DNA of 64,000 nucleotides from Comamonadaceae bacterium (GTDB taxonomy: Bacteria; Pseudomonadota; Gammaproteobacteria; Burkholderiales; Burkholderiaceae_C): the NCBI GenBank assembly GCA_027484105.1, contig JAIXUG010000002.1, positions 1 through 64,000 of the forward strand. The letters run 5' to 3'. Positions 11,062 through 22,502 of this stretch are shown here, in pieces (position 1 is the stretch's first letter; the number at the start of each line of letters is the position of its first letter). A program made the translations under genes and the position numbers. The notes below the pieces were generated by a model, which searched no databases, had not been told where the DNA came from, and saw only the letters and a list, made by a program, of their open reading frames with translations.

Positions 11062-11919
11062 TCAAAGCTTGCGCACCATCTCGATGTGCGCAATCCCCGC
11101 GTCGTCAAAAACACCGCCATGTGCCTCAAAGCCTGAGCGCTTGTAAAAGCCTTCGGCACTGCATTGGGCGTGCAGGATGACCTGGTTGTCCCCCCGGTGC
11201 TGCGCAGCGTCCATCAGGGCGTGCAGCACGCGGCGGCCCAGGTCGCTGCCGCGCATCTGTTTTTTAACGGCCATGCGCCCGATGCGCGCCACACCGGGCG
11301 CGTGCTGAATCAAGCGGCCTGTGGCCAGGCACAGGCCCATGCGGTTCAAGGCCACCGCGTGCAAGGCGGTCTCGTCCTCATGGTCCAGCTCCAAGGCCAC
11401 AGGCACTTTTTGTTCATCCACAAACACCTCATGGCGCAGCGGACTGGCCAATTTCTGGAAGTCGTGCCACGAACCCACATGCACCTGCACCATGTCTTCG
11501 CCGCGTTCAAAGCCTTCGAGCATGTCGCGCAAGGGCGCAGGGATGGCTTGGCTCTTTTTGGCCACCGGATCGGCGTACACATAAACCAGCTCGCTCGTGA
11601 TCAGCAATTCATCGCCCCGAAAAATCGCGCCTGCAAAAGTCATGGACGAGTTACCGATGCGGTCGCAGCGCATGCACACCTCCAGAAAATCGTCCATTTC
11701 GGCGCTGGCGTGGTACTCGACGCTGGCCTTTTTGACGAACAAGTCACCGCCCAGTTGGTGCATGGTCTCGGCGTACGGCATGGCCAGGTTGCGCCAATAG
11801 TCGGTCACGGCGGTGTCGAAGTACATCAGGTAATGGCCGTTGAAGACGATTTTCTGCATGTCCACTTCGACCCAGCGCACGCGCATGCGGTGAGAAAAAC
11901 GGAAGTCCTGGCGTTTCAT
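11062..11919 (-). CDS. Fusion: YbgC-type thioesterase + GNAT acetyltransferase
   Basis: 285 residues from the ATG at 11919, which follows the upstream stop by 4 nt. Residues 1-about 135 are a single hot-dog domain (RMRVRWVEVDMQKIVFNGHYLMYFD), the signature of YbgC/4-hydroxybenzoyl-CoA thioesterases that hydrolyse acyl-CoA. Residues about 150-285 are an ElaA/GNAT-like N-acetyltransferase: RHEVFVDEQKVP, then the acetyl-CoA-binding loop VKKQMRGSDLGRRVL and the late FYKRSGF motif. Domain order is thioesterase then GNAT, joined by a short charged linker. The upstream gene is an esterase in the same transcript. Substrates are unknown. Confidence 0.85.
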   Translation of the reverse strand: MKRQDFRFSHRMRVRWVEVDMQKIVFNGHYLMYFDTAVTDYWRNLAMPYAETMHQLGGDLFVKKASVEYHASAEMDDFLEVCMRCDRIGNSSMTFAGAIFRGDELLITSELVYVYADPVAKKSQAIPAPLRDMLEGFERGEDMVQVHVGSWHDFQKLASPLRHEVFVDEQKVPVALELDHEDETALHAVALNRMGLCLATGRLIQHAPGVARIGRMAVKKQMRGSDLGRRVLHALMDAAQHRGDNQVILHAQCSAEGFYKRSGFEAHGGVFDDAGIAHIEMVRKL

Positions 11920-11923
11920 GGGT

Positions 11924-12886
11924 TCAACTTTCAAAAGCGTGTTGCAAGGCCTTGCCTGCATCGGCGTGGGCTTGCAGGGCGTCGGGAATGGCACGGCCCA
12001 TGGTAATGAAGCCGTGAATCACACCCCGGTAAATTTCAAGCTCCACCTGGACACCCGCCATGCGCAGGGTGTCGGCGTAGCGCACGCCCTCGTCCACCAG
12101 CGGGTCACATTCGGCCAAACCGATCCAGGCAGGGGCCAGACCGCTGTGGTCTGGGGCGTTGCCGGGGGCAAAGCGCCAATCGTCCCGGTCGTTCGCGTCG
12201 ATGTAGCCGTCAAAAAACCAGTCGATGGTGGCTTTGTCAAGCATGAAGCCCTGGCCAAAGGTGTGGTGCGAAGCGGTGTCTTGGCGAGCACCGCAACCGG
12301 GGTAAAACAACAGCTGCAAAGCCAGTGTCAAACCCGCATCTCTTGCCATCAAGGCGCACACGGCGCTGAGCGTGCCACCTGCGCTGTCGCCACCCACCGC
12401 CAAACGGCGGCTGTCCAGCCCCAAGGTCTGCCCGTTCTGGTGCAGCCAGTTCAGCGCGTCCCAGCTGTCATGCACGGCGGTCGGAAAGCGGTGCTCGGGC
12501 GCAAGGCGGTAGTCCAGCGACACCACGGCACAGCGGCCTTGGCGAGAGAGCTGGCGACACAGCACGTCGTGGGTGGTGAGGCTGCCCACGGTGAAACCGC
12601 CGCCATGGATGTACAGCAGCACCGGCAAAGGCTGATCGCTGTGAGGTGCGTACAGGCGGGCGGGCATGGCGTGGCCGTCGCGCGCGGGAATGGTGAAGTC
12701 GTGCACACGGTCCACATGCGGCGCAGGCTGCAGGTCCAGCATGGGACCGCCAATGTCGTAAAACTCCCGCGCTTGGGCAGGCGTCATCGCAGCCATCGGA
12801 GGGCGGCCTGCACGTTCAACACGGTCGATCAGGCTGCGTGCGGCGGTGTTCAACAAGGACCGGGGGTTGGTGTGGTGGCTGCTCAT
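11924..12886 (-). CDS. Alpha/beta hydrolase of the hormone-sensitive lipase family (esterase)
   Basis: 320 residues from the ATG at 12886; longer in-frame starts run through the divergent promoter and are not believed. The HGGG oxyanion motif (YIHGGGFTVGS), the nucleophile elbow GDSAGG, the acid region AECDPLVDEG and the catalytic His in VIHGF are all present. These define bacterial family IV carboxylesterases. DYRLAPEHRFP, between HGGG and GDSAGG, is also family-typical. The product probably hydrolyses short-chain esters in the cytosol; no signal peptide is seen. It is divergent from the iron-containing dehydrogenase at 13042 and lies just upstream of the thioesterase-GNAT fusion. Confidence 0.9.
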   Translation of the reverse strand: MSSHHTNPRSLLNTAARSLIDRVERAGRPPMAAMTPAQAREFYDIGGPMLDLQPAPHVDRVHDFTIPARDGHAMPARLYAPHSDQPLPVLLYIHGGGFTVGSLTTHDVLCRQLSRQGRCAVVSLDYRLAPEHRFPTAVHDSWDALNWLHQNGQTLGLDSRRLAVGGDSAGGTLSAVCALMARDAGLTLALQLLFYPGCGARQDTASHHTFGQGFMLDKATIDWFFDGYIDANDRDDWRFAPGNAPDHSGLAPAWIGLAECDPLVDEGVRYADTLRMAGVQVELEIYRGVIHGFITMGRAIPDALQAHADAGKALQHAFES

Positions 12887-13041
12887 GAATGCTCGAAGGG
12901 TTGGTGTCTGGGTGTTACCAACGTGACGGCTGGAGGGTCGGGCCGGATGGACAAGGGCACTTCCTGAATCAAAATGGACATCAATCGTACAACGCCCCAA
13001 ACACAGGGTCTGATACCTGCTCAAACACCGGAGAACTTGGC

Positions 13042-14178
13042 ATGTCTTTCATCAACTACGTCACCCAGATCCAGATCGACTTTGGCGCCGTGAAGCTGCT
13101 GCAAGCTGAATGTGAGCGCGTGGGCATCCGCAAACCGCTGATCGTGACCGACGCGGGGGTCAAAGCTGCAGGGGTGCTGCAAAAAGCCTTGGATGCCCTC
13201 CCCGGCTTGCCCGTCACCGTGTTTGACCAGACCCCGTCGAATCCGACCGAGTCGGCCGTGCGTGCCGCGGCAGCCCTTTACAAGGCGCAGGGTTGCGACG
13301 GTCTGATCGCGGTCGGAGGCGGCTCGGCCATTGACTGCGCCAAGGGCGTGGCGATCGCCGTCAGCCATGAGGGCCCGCTCAAAACCTACGCCACCATCGA
13401 AGGCGGCTCCCTCAAGATCACCGACCGGGTGGCCCCCATCATCGCCGTGCCCACCACCAGCGGCACCGGCAGCGAAGTGGCCCGCGGCGCGATTTTGATT
13501 CTGGACGACGGCCGCAAAGTCGGCTTTCACAGCTGGTTCATCGTGCCCAAAGCCGCCATTTGTGACCCCGAACTGACCTTGGGCCTGCCCTCCCTGCTGA
13601 CTGCTGCCACCGGCATGGACGCGGTGGCACATTGCATGGAAACCTTCATGGCCGCGCCCTTCAACCCGCCTGCCGACGGCATTGCGCTCGACGGCCTCGC
13701 CCGTGGCTGGGCCAACATCGAGCGCGCCACCACGAACGGCCAAGACCGCGAAGCGCGCCTGAACATGATGAGCGCCAGCATGCAAGGCGCGATGGCCTTT
13801 CAAAAGGGCCTGGGCTGCGTGCATTCACTCAGCCACAGCCTGGGCGGTGTCAACCCGCGCCTGCACCACGGCACCTTGAACGCCATGTTTTTGCCAGCGG
13901 TGGTGCGCTTCAATGCTTCGGCTGAAAGCGTGCAAAAAGAAAACCGCCTGAACCGCATGGCCCAGGCCATGGGTTTGCAAAGCGGAACGGACATTCCCGA
14001 CGCCATCCGAGACATGTGCGCCCGTCTGGGCCTGCCCAAGGGGCTGGGGGCCATGGGCGTCACCGAAAGCCTGTTTGATGCCGTGATCACCGGGGCCTTG
14101 GCCGACCATTGCCACAAAACCAACCCGCGCATCGCCTCGGCCGAGGAATACCGGGACATGCTGCTGACCAGCCTTTGA
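13042..14178 (+). CDS. Iron-containing alcohol dehydrogenase
   Basis: 378 residues from an ATG with GGAGAA at 13030-13035. It belongs to the Fe-ADH (group III) superfamily: IAVGGGSAIDCAKG is the NAD-binding glycine loop and VPTTSGTGSEV is the family signature. Metal ligands are supplied by GMDAVAHCME, GCVHSLSHSLGG and HHGTLNA. Members interconvert alcohols and aldehydes or reduce maleylacetate; 4-hydroxybutyrate or lactaldehyde-type activity is possible, but the substrate cannot be assigned. It is divergently transcribed from the esterase at 12886, which may be functionally linked (an ester giving an alcohol). Confidence 0.9.
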   Translation: MSFINYVTQIQIDFGAVKLLQAECERVGIRKPLIVTDAGVKAAGVLQKALDALPGLPVTVFDQTPSNPTESAVRAAAALYKAQGCDGLIAVGGGSAIDCAKGVAIAVSHEGPLKTYATIEGGSLKITDRVAPIIAVPTTSGTGSEVARGAILILDDGRKVGFHSWFIVPKAAICDPELTLGLPSLLTAATGMDAVAHCMETFMAAPFNPPADGIALDGLARGWANIERATTNGQDREARLNMMSASMQGAMAFQKGLGCVHSLSHSLGGVNPRLHHGTLNAMFLPAVVRFNASAESVQKENRLNRMAQAMGLQSGTDIPDAIRDMCARLGLPKGLGAMGVTESLFDAVITGALADHCHKTNPRIASAEEYRDMLLTSL

Positions 14179-14215
14179 GTCTGGGCAGGTTCGTCGCGCT
14201 TGATCGCTTCGGACT

Positions 14216-15169
14216 TCAGGTCATTTCATGGCTGGGCATTTTGGCGCCCACATGCACCTCTCCCCGCGCTTCGGCCAGCTCGACCTGGCGCTGGCGCTCG
14301 GCCATTTTTTCCTTTTGCTCGGGCGTGCGCTGGTCGTGGCAGTGGGCGCAGCTCACGCCCAGCACATAGTGCGGAGACTGCTTGTCTTGCGCACTCAAGG
14401 GCCAGCGGCAAGAGCGGCACAACTCATGGTGCCCCATGCCCAGCCCGTGGCCCACGCTCACGCGCTCGTCAAACACAAAGCATTCACCTTCCCAGACGCT
14501 TTGCTCGGGCGGGATTTCTTCGAGGTACTTGAGGATGCCGCCTTCGAGGTGGTACACCTCTTCAAAGCCGCGCATTTTCATGAGCGCGGTCGACTTTTCA
14601 CAGCGGATGCCACCGGTGCAGAACATGGCCACTTTGGTCTTTTTGCCGGCTTCGCCTTGCAGGTTTTCCTGCGCGTCCAGCCAGGCAGGCAGTTGCACAA
14701 AGTTCTTGATGTTGGGGTTGACGGCGCCTTTGAAGGTGCCAATCGCCACCTCGTAGTCGTTGCGGGTGTCGATGACCACCACCTCCGGGTCGGCCAGCAA
14801 AGCGTTCCAGTCGGCGGGTTTGACGTATTGGCCCACGGTTTTGTTGGGGTCCAGCTCGGGCACGCGCAAGGTGACGATCTCTTTTTTGAGCTTGACCTTC
14901 ATGCGGGTGAACGGTGGCTTGGGGCTCCAGGACTCTTTGGGGGCCAGACTGGCCAGGCGCGGATCGGCCCGCAAAAACGCCAGCACGGCGCGGATGCCCG
15001 CTTCAGGCCCGGCAATCGTGCCGTTGATGCCCTCATGCGCGAGCAGCAGCGTGCCTTTCACATCGTTGGCCTCGCAGCAGGCTTGCAAAGGGGCTTGAAG
15101 GTCAACGAAGTCGGGCAAATCGACGAATTTGTAGAGCGCAGCGGTGAGGAAAGGGGTATCGGTCAACAT
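14216..15169 (-). CDS. trhO: tRNA uridine(34) hydroxylase (rhodanese family)
   Basis: 317 residues from the ATG at 15169 ([15 protein letters not shown]). An N-terminal acylphosphatase-like domain ([17 protein letters not shown]) precedes a rhodanese domain. The latter has [20 protein letters not shown] and the active-site loop [14 protein letters not shown] Cys-rich C-terminal zinc-like module (CRSC and CAHC) follows. This is the YceA/TrhO family, which makes 5-hydroxyuridine at the tRNA wobble position with oxygen. It is convergent with the iron dehydrogenase and lies 28 nt downstream of the DUF1330 gene. Confidence 0.92.
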   Translation of the reverse strand: MLTDTPFLTAALYKFVDLPDFVDLQAPLQACCEANDVKGTLLLAHEGINGTIAGPEAGIRAVLAFLRADPRLASLAPKESWSPKPPFTRMKVKLKKEIVTLRVPELDPNKTVGQYVKPADWNALLADPEVVVIDTRNDYEVAIGTFKGAVNPNIKNFVQLPAWLDAQENLQGEAGKKTKVAMFCTGGIRCEKSTALMKMRGFEEVYHLEGGILKYLEEIPPEQSVWEGECFVFDERVSVGHGLGMGHHELCRSCRWPLSAQDKQSPHYVLGVSCAHCHDQRTPEQKEKMAERQRQVELAEARGEVHVGAKMPSHEMT

Positions 15170-15197
15170 GCCGTGATTATCCACTTTGCCATCGGGG

Positions 15198-15485
15198 TTA
15201 TGCCGCATAAGTGGTCAAAACAACGTCAGCCGCTTCATTGCGCAATGGAATCAAGGCTTGGTAAGTGGCAGAGGCGTGCCAGTTCTGCGCATCGGCCAAA
15301 GAAGGGAAACGGATCACCACGATGTCAGGGTGTGGGTTCACGCCTGAAAAAGATTGAACCTGTTCACCCCGAAACACGAGCTCTCCACCAAAAGGGACCA
15401 AGGTGGCCAAGACTTGTGATCGGTATTGGGCCCATTTTTCTGGGTTTTTCACAGTCATTTGACCGACAACAAAGGCTTGAGACAT
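15198..15485 (-). CDS. DUF1330 family protein
   Basis: 95 residues; the ATG at 15485 is preferred over GTG 15491 because AAGGAG sits 5 nt before it. The pattern [20 protein letters not shown]...[10 protein letters not shown]...[27 protein letters not shown] matches the small alpha/beta ferredoxin-like DUF1330 family of dimeric, probably enzymatic or ligand-binding proteins with no agreed function. It lies 9 nt after the patatin gene and before trhO, likely in the same transcript. Confidence 0.85.
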   Translation of the reverse strand: MSQAFVVGQMTVKNPEKWAQYRSQVLATLVPFGGELVFRGEQVQSFSGVNPHPDIVVIRFPSLADAQNWHASATYQALIPLRNEAADVVLTTYAA

Positions 15486-15494
15486 GCGCACTCC

Positions 15495-16580
15495 TTACAA
15501 AGGCTGAACCATGGAGGCGTTGGGCTTGTGTAACCACTGGCTGAACTCCTCCGCCAATTGCTGGCTGGCACGGGCCGCCGCATTCCACACCTTGACCCGC
15601 CCCGCCAGATCGCGGTCATAGGTCATGAAATCCTTGCGGTCGGGCAGTTTACCGTTCGGCAGGGTTTTGACCCAGTCGGGGTTGGGGGCCAACACGATGG
15701 TGTGGTCCAGAAAAGGGGTGGCGCCATGCCGCCACTTGAGCGCTTTGTCGAGCCAACCCGGCACCACGCTTTTCTGAAAATGCGGGTAGAGCACAATGGA
15801 CCGATCCGGCCCCTGAGTTGGCGCGGTCCAGTTCAGGTGCAAGTGGTAGTCGGTGATGCCGCCATCCCAATACGCGCCGCTCGGAGCGCCAGGAATGTCG
15901 TGCACGGCTTTGAGCGCGAACGGAATAGAGCAGCTCGCTTGCAGCGCGGGCATGAAATTGCCTTCCGTCAGGCCCACCATTCGGGTGCGGAAGTCTTGTG
16001 CGTCAAAAGGCAAAGTCGCGCCCTGCCCTGAAAACACCACCCGCTCCAGCCAGCCCCCCAAGGCACGGCGGTGCACGGCGTTGCTCAAGAAAGCCCCGGC
16101 ATAGCCCAGCGGTGTGCCCAAGGGGTGTTCTCGGTGCAGGATGTGCCGCCCACGCGAGGTGACGATGTGCAGTTTGTAACGCGGGTGGCTCAGCACCTCG
16201 GCGATCCGGCCGCCATAGAAAGCTTGCAGGCTGTGGCCAAAGGCCTCGCTGACCTGCTCGGCGCTCACGCGCTTTTGACCCGGCAGCGGTTCGTAATGCT
16301 GGTGGATGTAGTCGTGCTCCAGCCGCTCAAACGCCATCACCGAATTGTTCAGGCACGCCGTGGCCATGCGCCATGCACCAATGGACGCCCCCACCAAGTC
16401 CACTTCCTGCTGGCTTTGTGTCAACCACTCACCAAAGATGAAACGGTCCAGAGGACCAAGGATCAGCCCTTTGGGTCCACCCGCCGCACCCGGAATGACG
16501 CCAATGTGCTCGGGCCGCAAACCGTGTTCGCGCATATGGGCCAGGGCCTTGGAGCCAGCGTGGATGTGGAGGGCTTGCAT
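15495..16580 (-). CDS. Patatin-like phospholipase
   Basis: 361 residues. Patatin catalytic-dyad motifs are present: oxyanion loop GAAGGPKG (31-38), nucleophile motif GASIGAW (Ser at about 67) and DGGITD near residue 240 carrying the catalytic Asp. Such enzymes hydrolyse acyl chains from phospholipids or other lipids. No signal peptide or transmembrane helix is evident, suggesting a cytosolic or peripheral membrane enzyme. The start is 5 nt after the tex stop, so it is probably co-transcribed with tex. The exact lipid substrate is unknown. Confidence 0.87.
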   Translation of the reverse strand: MQALHIHAGSKALAHMREHGLRPEHIGVIPGAAGGPKGLILGPLDRFIFGEWLTQSQQEVDLVGASIGAWRMATACLNNSVMAFERLEHDYIHQHYEPLPGQKRVSAEQVSEAFGHSLQAFYGGRIAEVLSHPRYKLHIVTSRGRHILHREHPLGTPLGYAGAFLSNAVHRRALGGWLERVVFSGQGATLPFDAQDFRTRMVGLTEGNFMPALQASCSIPFALKAVHDIPGAPSGAYWDGGITDYHLHLNWTAPTQGPDRSIVLYPHFQKSVVPGWLDKALKWRHGATPFLDHTIVLAPNPDWVKTLPNGKLPDRKDFMTYDRDLAGRVKVWNAAARASQQLAEEFSQWLHKPNASMVQPL

Positions 16581-16585
16581 GGCTT

Positions 16586-18964
<2,379 letters not shown>

Positions 18965-19146
18965 GTTTCAGATCGCAAGGGTGAAAGAAAGGTGGCGAGT
19001 TTGCCACATGGACAAGGACCTTGAGAGACGTCTCCCCGCCAGGAGAACTCCTCTGAAATATTCAAAATGTTAAATTTATCAAAATGAATGATTTTTGGGT
19101 GATTTGACGCCCCACCCGCATTGCAAAACTGTAAACTTCATCGGAA

Positions 19147-19173
19147 TTGATAAAACAATCAAGTTAATTGATT
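19147..19173. promoter_or_regulatory. Cluster of TTGAT/ATCAA inverted repeats
   Basis: In an AT-rich upstream region, TTGAT (19147-19151) and ATCAA (19158-19162) form one inverted repeat. AATCAA (19157-19162) and TTGATT (19168-19173) form another with a 5-nt spacer. The cluster lies 34-60 nt before the lipoprotein gene start. It could be an operator or UP-like element; no regulator is identified. Confidence 0.35.
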
Positions 19174-19206
19174 TTGATGTTTACATGGATGAAGGGCAGG
19201 TGCAAG

Positions 19207-19569
19207 ATGATCCCGAAATCATGCCATCGGCTGTGCTTTTGGTTTGTGCTGACTTTGTTGACAGGGTGCCAAACCATGGATGGCGGTGTCATCGCCGCGT
19301 CCGAATTTGAAAAATTCACGCCCAAATCGGTCGACAAACGCATCATGAAAGAAGTGAAACTGCGTTGGGAGGTGCGTGAAGATGTCGCCCAGTTTTGCGC
19401 CAAGTCCATTGGCATGGGCCGTGAGCAAGCCTTCATCACCCCCCCAGTGGCCTGTGCGGTCTGGCATGTGGCCAGCAAAGAGTGTGTGATCGTCACGGGC
19501 ACCCGAACCACCCATGTGGCTTTGGGCCATGAAGTGCGTCACTGCTTTGAAGGCCACTTTCACAAGTGA
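19207..19569 (+). CDS. Small lipoprotein with HExxH motif
   Basis: 120 residues from the ATG at 19207, preceded by GGCAGGTG. Earlier in-frame codons (TTG 19168, ATG 19189) are possible but spoil the signal-peptide start. The N-terminus is a lipoprotein signal: basic residues, FWFVLTLLTG, then Cys21 in LLTGC. The mature part has five further cysteines and ends with LGHEVRHCFEGHFH. HEVRH (108-112) fits the HExxH zinc-metalloprotease motif, with His117 or His119 as possible third ligands. I do not recognise a named family; protease activity is inference only. It is divergent from tex and convergent with the SDR gene. Confidence 0.75.
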   Translation: MIPKSCHRLCFWFVLTLLTGCQTMDGGVIAASEFEKFTPKSVDKRIMKEVKLRWEVREDVAQFCAKSIGMGREQAFITPPVACAVWHVASKECVIVTGTRTTHVALGHEVRHCFEGHFHK

Positions 19570-19602
19570 GTTTTGTCACTCACCCGCAAAAGCGCAAGCC
19601 GA

Positions 19603-20508
19603 TCAAGCAGATCGCAAAGCTTGCCTCAAGCCTTGACCGAGTTCAGGCTTGGCGGCAAAGGGATCAGGGGGGTTGACGCCCATGACAATGGCTTCCATAC
19701 GGCTTTGCACATTGCCCAAAGCTTGCGGGTGGCTGTAAATGTAAAACTGGCCACTGGCCACAGCGTCAAACACCTTTTGAGCGACGTCCGCAGCAGACAC
19801 TTTGCCACTGCCCACAGCTTTGTCACTTTGCGCTTGTCCGATCAACTGGCTGGCCGTGGGTTTTTCGGCAGGCAAGTCTGCCGGGCGGTTTCGGTGACTT
19901 TGGCTGATGCCGGTAGGCACGAAATAGGGGCACAAGACACTGGCGCTGACTTGATCACTCACCAACTGCAAGTCCTGGTACAAGGTTTCGGTCAATGACA
20001 CCACAGCGTGCTTGCTCACGTTGTAAATGCCCATGTTGGGGGGCGTGAGCAAACCGGCCATGCTGGCGGTGTTCACGATGTGGCCCTGGTAAGCCGGATC
20101 GGCTTTGGCCGCTTCGAGCATCATGGGCGTGAACAGGCGAACGCCATGCACAACACCCCACAGGTTGACACCCAGCACCCACTCCCAATCGGCCACCGAG
20201 TTTTCCCACACCAGGCCCCCTGCTCCCACGCCCGCGTTGTTGAACACCAAGTGCGGTGCGCCAAAGCGTGCTTTGACATCGGCCGCCAATTGCGCCATGG
20301 CTTGCGCATTCGACACGTCGACCTTGCGGGCCAGCACCTGAGCGCCCTGCGCGGTCATTTCGGCTTCGGCTTTGTCCAAGGCATCTTGCTGCACATCGAC
20401 CAACACCAGGTTCATGCCCAGTTTTGCACCGATGCGGGCGCATTCCAGGCCAAAGCCGGAACCGGCACCTGTGAGCACGGCGGTTTTGCCTTTGTAGTTC
20501 TCGATCAT
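19603..20508 (-). CDS. Short-chain dehydrogenase/reductase (SDR)
   Basis: 301 residues, a classical SDR with a long C-terminus. The NAD(P)-binding TGAGSGFG motif is at about 13-20 and the NNAG motif is FNNAGVGAGG. The active site is Ser in NTASMAGL and YNVSK (Tyr and Lys). An acidic residue after strand 2 (LVDV) favours NAD(H). The substrate is not deducible, but the gene is the last in a long CoA-ester catabolic block and overlaps the GST-like gene upstream by 4 nt, so it probably oxidises a hydroxy intermediate. Confidence 0.9.
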   Translation of the reverse strand: MIENYKGKTAVLTGAGSGFGLECARIGAKLGMNLVLVDVQQDALDKAEAEMTAQGAQVLARKVDVSNAQAMAQLAADVKARFGAPHLVFNNAGVGAGGLVWENSVADWEWVLGVNLWGVVHGVRLFTPMMLEAAKADPAYQGHIVNTASMAGLLTPPNMGIYNVSKHAVVSLTETLYQDLQLVSDQVSASVLCPYFVPTGISQSHRNRPADLPAEKPTASQLIGQAQSDKAVGSGKVSAADVAQKVFDAVASGQFYIYSHPQALGNVQSRMEAIVMGVNPPDPFAAKPELGQGLRQALRSA

Positions 20509-21440
20509 GGGGAAACCTTTTTCAATGTGAACCCGACGCGCGGGAAATGGACGTGGACGGTGCCCGCGCGTTCGTCGTTGCGGCGCAGGGTGTAACGGGT
20601 GCGGGTGGCTGCCACCAACTCACCCTCGGATGGCTCGAGGCCAAAGTGGTCGGCTGCGATCGCCACCTGACTGCCCAAGGCGATGCCATGCTCGTCTTGG
20701 AAGACCTCGCCTTGCACAGACGCAGGGGTTGACCGGTGGGCAGCTTGCAAGGCTTCTTCAGCGCTGCATGGGTCGGGTGTGCCGTGACCGATGGCTTTCA
20801 TGCGGGCCATCCAGCTTTTGACATCGGGGGTGGCGTCCAAAATGCCCGCCAAAGCAGGCGTGCGCTCTTGGGTGAACCACAGCGGGTGGTAAGCCGCAAA
20901 GTCGGCCACACAGGGCTGTGCGCCAAACAGGAAATCCTGACTGCCCAGGAGGCTGGCGATGCGCTGCAGGTAAATTTTGTAAGTGGCACCCGCATCGGCC
21001 GATGCCATGCGCGGCGCACCTGCCCGCATGGCGGCGCGATCGGCCACAAAGGCCTGCACGCCTTCGGCGGGTGCCCCCGCAAAAACCTGCGCCACGCCCG
21101 CAGGCTGGAAATTCCAGGCCATGGACGCGGTAAACAAGGCGCTGTCGGCCCACTGCGCCACGATGGGTGCAGCACCTTTGACCTCTTCTGGCGCGATGGA
21201 GGGTGTGGGTGCCCGCTGCTCCAAAATTTCACAGATGAGTGCCGTATCACAGTAAATGTCCGCGCCGATTTGCAACACCGGGGTTTTGCGGTAACCGCCT
21301 GTGAGCGCCGTGAGGTCTGGCTTGGGCATGATCATCGGGATGAACACGCTCTTCCAGGCCAATTGCTTGTAGCCCAGAATCAGGCGCACCTTCTCGGCAA
21401 AAGGCGAGCTCGGGTAGTGGTGCAGGATCAACTCAGACAT
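20505..21440 (-). CDS. Glutathione S-transferase family protein
   Basis: 311 residues. The N-terminal thioredoxin-like GST domain reads LILHHYPSSPFAEKVRLILG, with YRKTPVLQIG (cis-Pro loop) and CDTALICEILEQ contacting glutathione in family members. A helical GST C-domain follows (about 90-215, QPCVADFAAYHPLW). An extra C-terminal segment of about 90 residues (VQGEVFQDEHGIALGS onward) is unusual for simple GSTs and contains strand-like text. The start is 8 nt after the MDR reductase stop, and the stop overlaps the SDR start. The role is probably detoxification or isomerisation of a pathway intermediate. Confidence 0.88.
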   Translation of the reverse strand: MSELILHHYPSSPFAEKVRLILGYKQLAWKSVFIPMIMPKPDLTALTGGYRKTPVLQIGADIYCDTALICEILEQRAPTPSIAPEEVKGAAPIVAQWADSALFTASMAWNFQPAGVAQVFAGAPAEGVQAFVADRAAMRAGAPRMASADAGATYKIYLQRIASLLGSQDFLFGAQPCVADFAAYHPLWFTQERTPALAGILDATPDVKSWMARMKAIGHGTPDPCSAEEALQAAHRSTPASVQGEVFQDEHGIALGSQVAIAADHFGLEPSEGELVAATRTRYTLRRNDERAGTVHVHFPRVGFTLKKVSP

Positions 21441-21448
21441 GCAGGACT

Positions 21449-22465
21449 TCAGATCAGCTTCACCAGTTGCTTGCCAAAGTTTTTGCCTTTGAGCAGGCCC
21501 AGAAAAGCTTCGGGCGCGGCGGCCAGACCCTGGGCCACGGTTTCTCGGGGCCTCAGCTTGCCGGTGCCCACCAGGGTGCCGAGTTCCTGCAGGGCCTCGG
21601 GCCAGACTTCCATGTGCTCACTGACAATGAAACCTTCGATCTTCATGCGGTTGACCAGAATCAGGGCCGGGTTGGCCATGGGCAAAGGCGCGCCGTCGTA
21701 GCCTGCGATCATCCCGCACACCGCGATGCGGGCAAAGGCATTGGTGCGCAGCATCACCGCATCGAGCACCATGCCACCCACGTTTTCAAAATGGCCGTCA
21801 ATGCCGTTCGGACAAGCCTCACGCAATGCTTTGGACAGCGAGAGGTAGTCCTTGTGCTCCTTGTAGTCAATGCAGGCATCAAAGCCCAACTCTTTGACCA
21901 CGTAGTCGCATTTGTCTTTGCCCCCGGCAATACCGACCACGCGGCAGCCGCGGGCCTTGGCCAATGCACCGAAAGCGCTGCCGACCGCACCGCTGGCGGC
22001 ACTCACCGTGACGGTTTCGCCTGCTTTGGGGGCGATGATCTTGACCAAGCCATACCACGCCGTGACACCAGGCATGCCCACCGCGCCCAAGTAATGCGAC
22101 AGGGGCACATGGGTGGTATCGACCTTGCGCAAGGCACCGATGCCGGTGGCATCGACCACGCTGTACTCTTGCCAGCCGCCCATGCCAACGACCTGGTCAC
22201 CCGCCTTGAATTTGGGGTGACGGCTGTCTACCACCTCACCCACGGTACCGCCGATCATGACTTCACCCAGTGGCTGTGGAACAGCGTAACTTTTGCTTTC
22301 GTTCATGCGGCCACGCATATAAGGGTCCAGGCTCAGGTAATGGTGACAGACCAGAACTTGGCCGTCCTGCAAATCGGGCAAGGCCAATTCCACCATTTTG
22401 AAATTGGCTGCTGTGGCCTCCCCCTGAGGACGGTTGTCGAGAACAATGCGGTGGTTGATGGGCAT
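21449..22465 (-). CDS. NADP-dependent MDR oxidoreductase (zinc-independent)
   Basis: 338 residues from the ATG at 22465 (MPINHRIVLDNRP). It belongs to the medium-chain reductase family of leukotriene B4 12-hydroxydehydrogenase/CurA-like enzymes. LSLDPYMRGRM and VGMPGVTAWYGL are typical, the Rossmann motif is VSAASGAVGS, and GRARGCRVVGIAGG-like text (KARGCRVVGIAGGKDKC) contacts NADPH. No zinc-ligand set is present. Members reduce alpha,beta-unsaturated ketones or act on related double bonds. It sits between the thioesterase and the GST-like gene in the minus-strand catabolic block. Confidence 0.9.
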   Translation of the reverse strand: MPINHRIVLDNRPQGEATAANFKMVELALPDLQDGQVLVCHHYLSLDPYMRGRMNESKSYAVPQPLGEVMIGGTVGEVVDSRHPKFKAGDQVVGMGGWQEYSVVDATGIGALRKVDTTHVPLSHYLGAVGMPGVTAWYGLVKIIAPKAGETVTVSAASGAVGSAFGALAKARGCRVVGIAGGKDKCDYVVKELGFDACIDYKEHKDYLSLSKALREACPNGIDGHFENVGGMVLDAVMLRTNAFARIAVCGMIAGYDGAPLPMANPALILVNRMKIEGFIVSEHMEVWPEALQELGTLVGTGKLRPRETVAQGLAAAPEAFLGLLKGKNFGKQLVKLI

Positions 22466-22502
22466 GAATGGCTCCGTGTCAATGAATAAAAGGTTGAGAA
22501 AA

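Noticed and set aside
12889..13041. Longer N-terminus for the iron-containing dehydrogenase
   Set aside because: The conserved protein starts at 13042 with a good ribosome site; the extra part overlaps the divergent promoter region.
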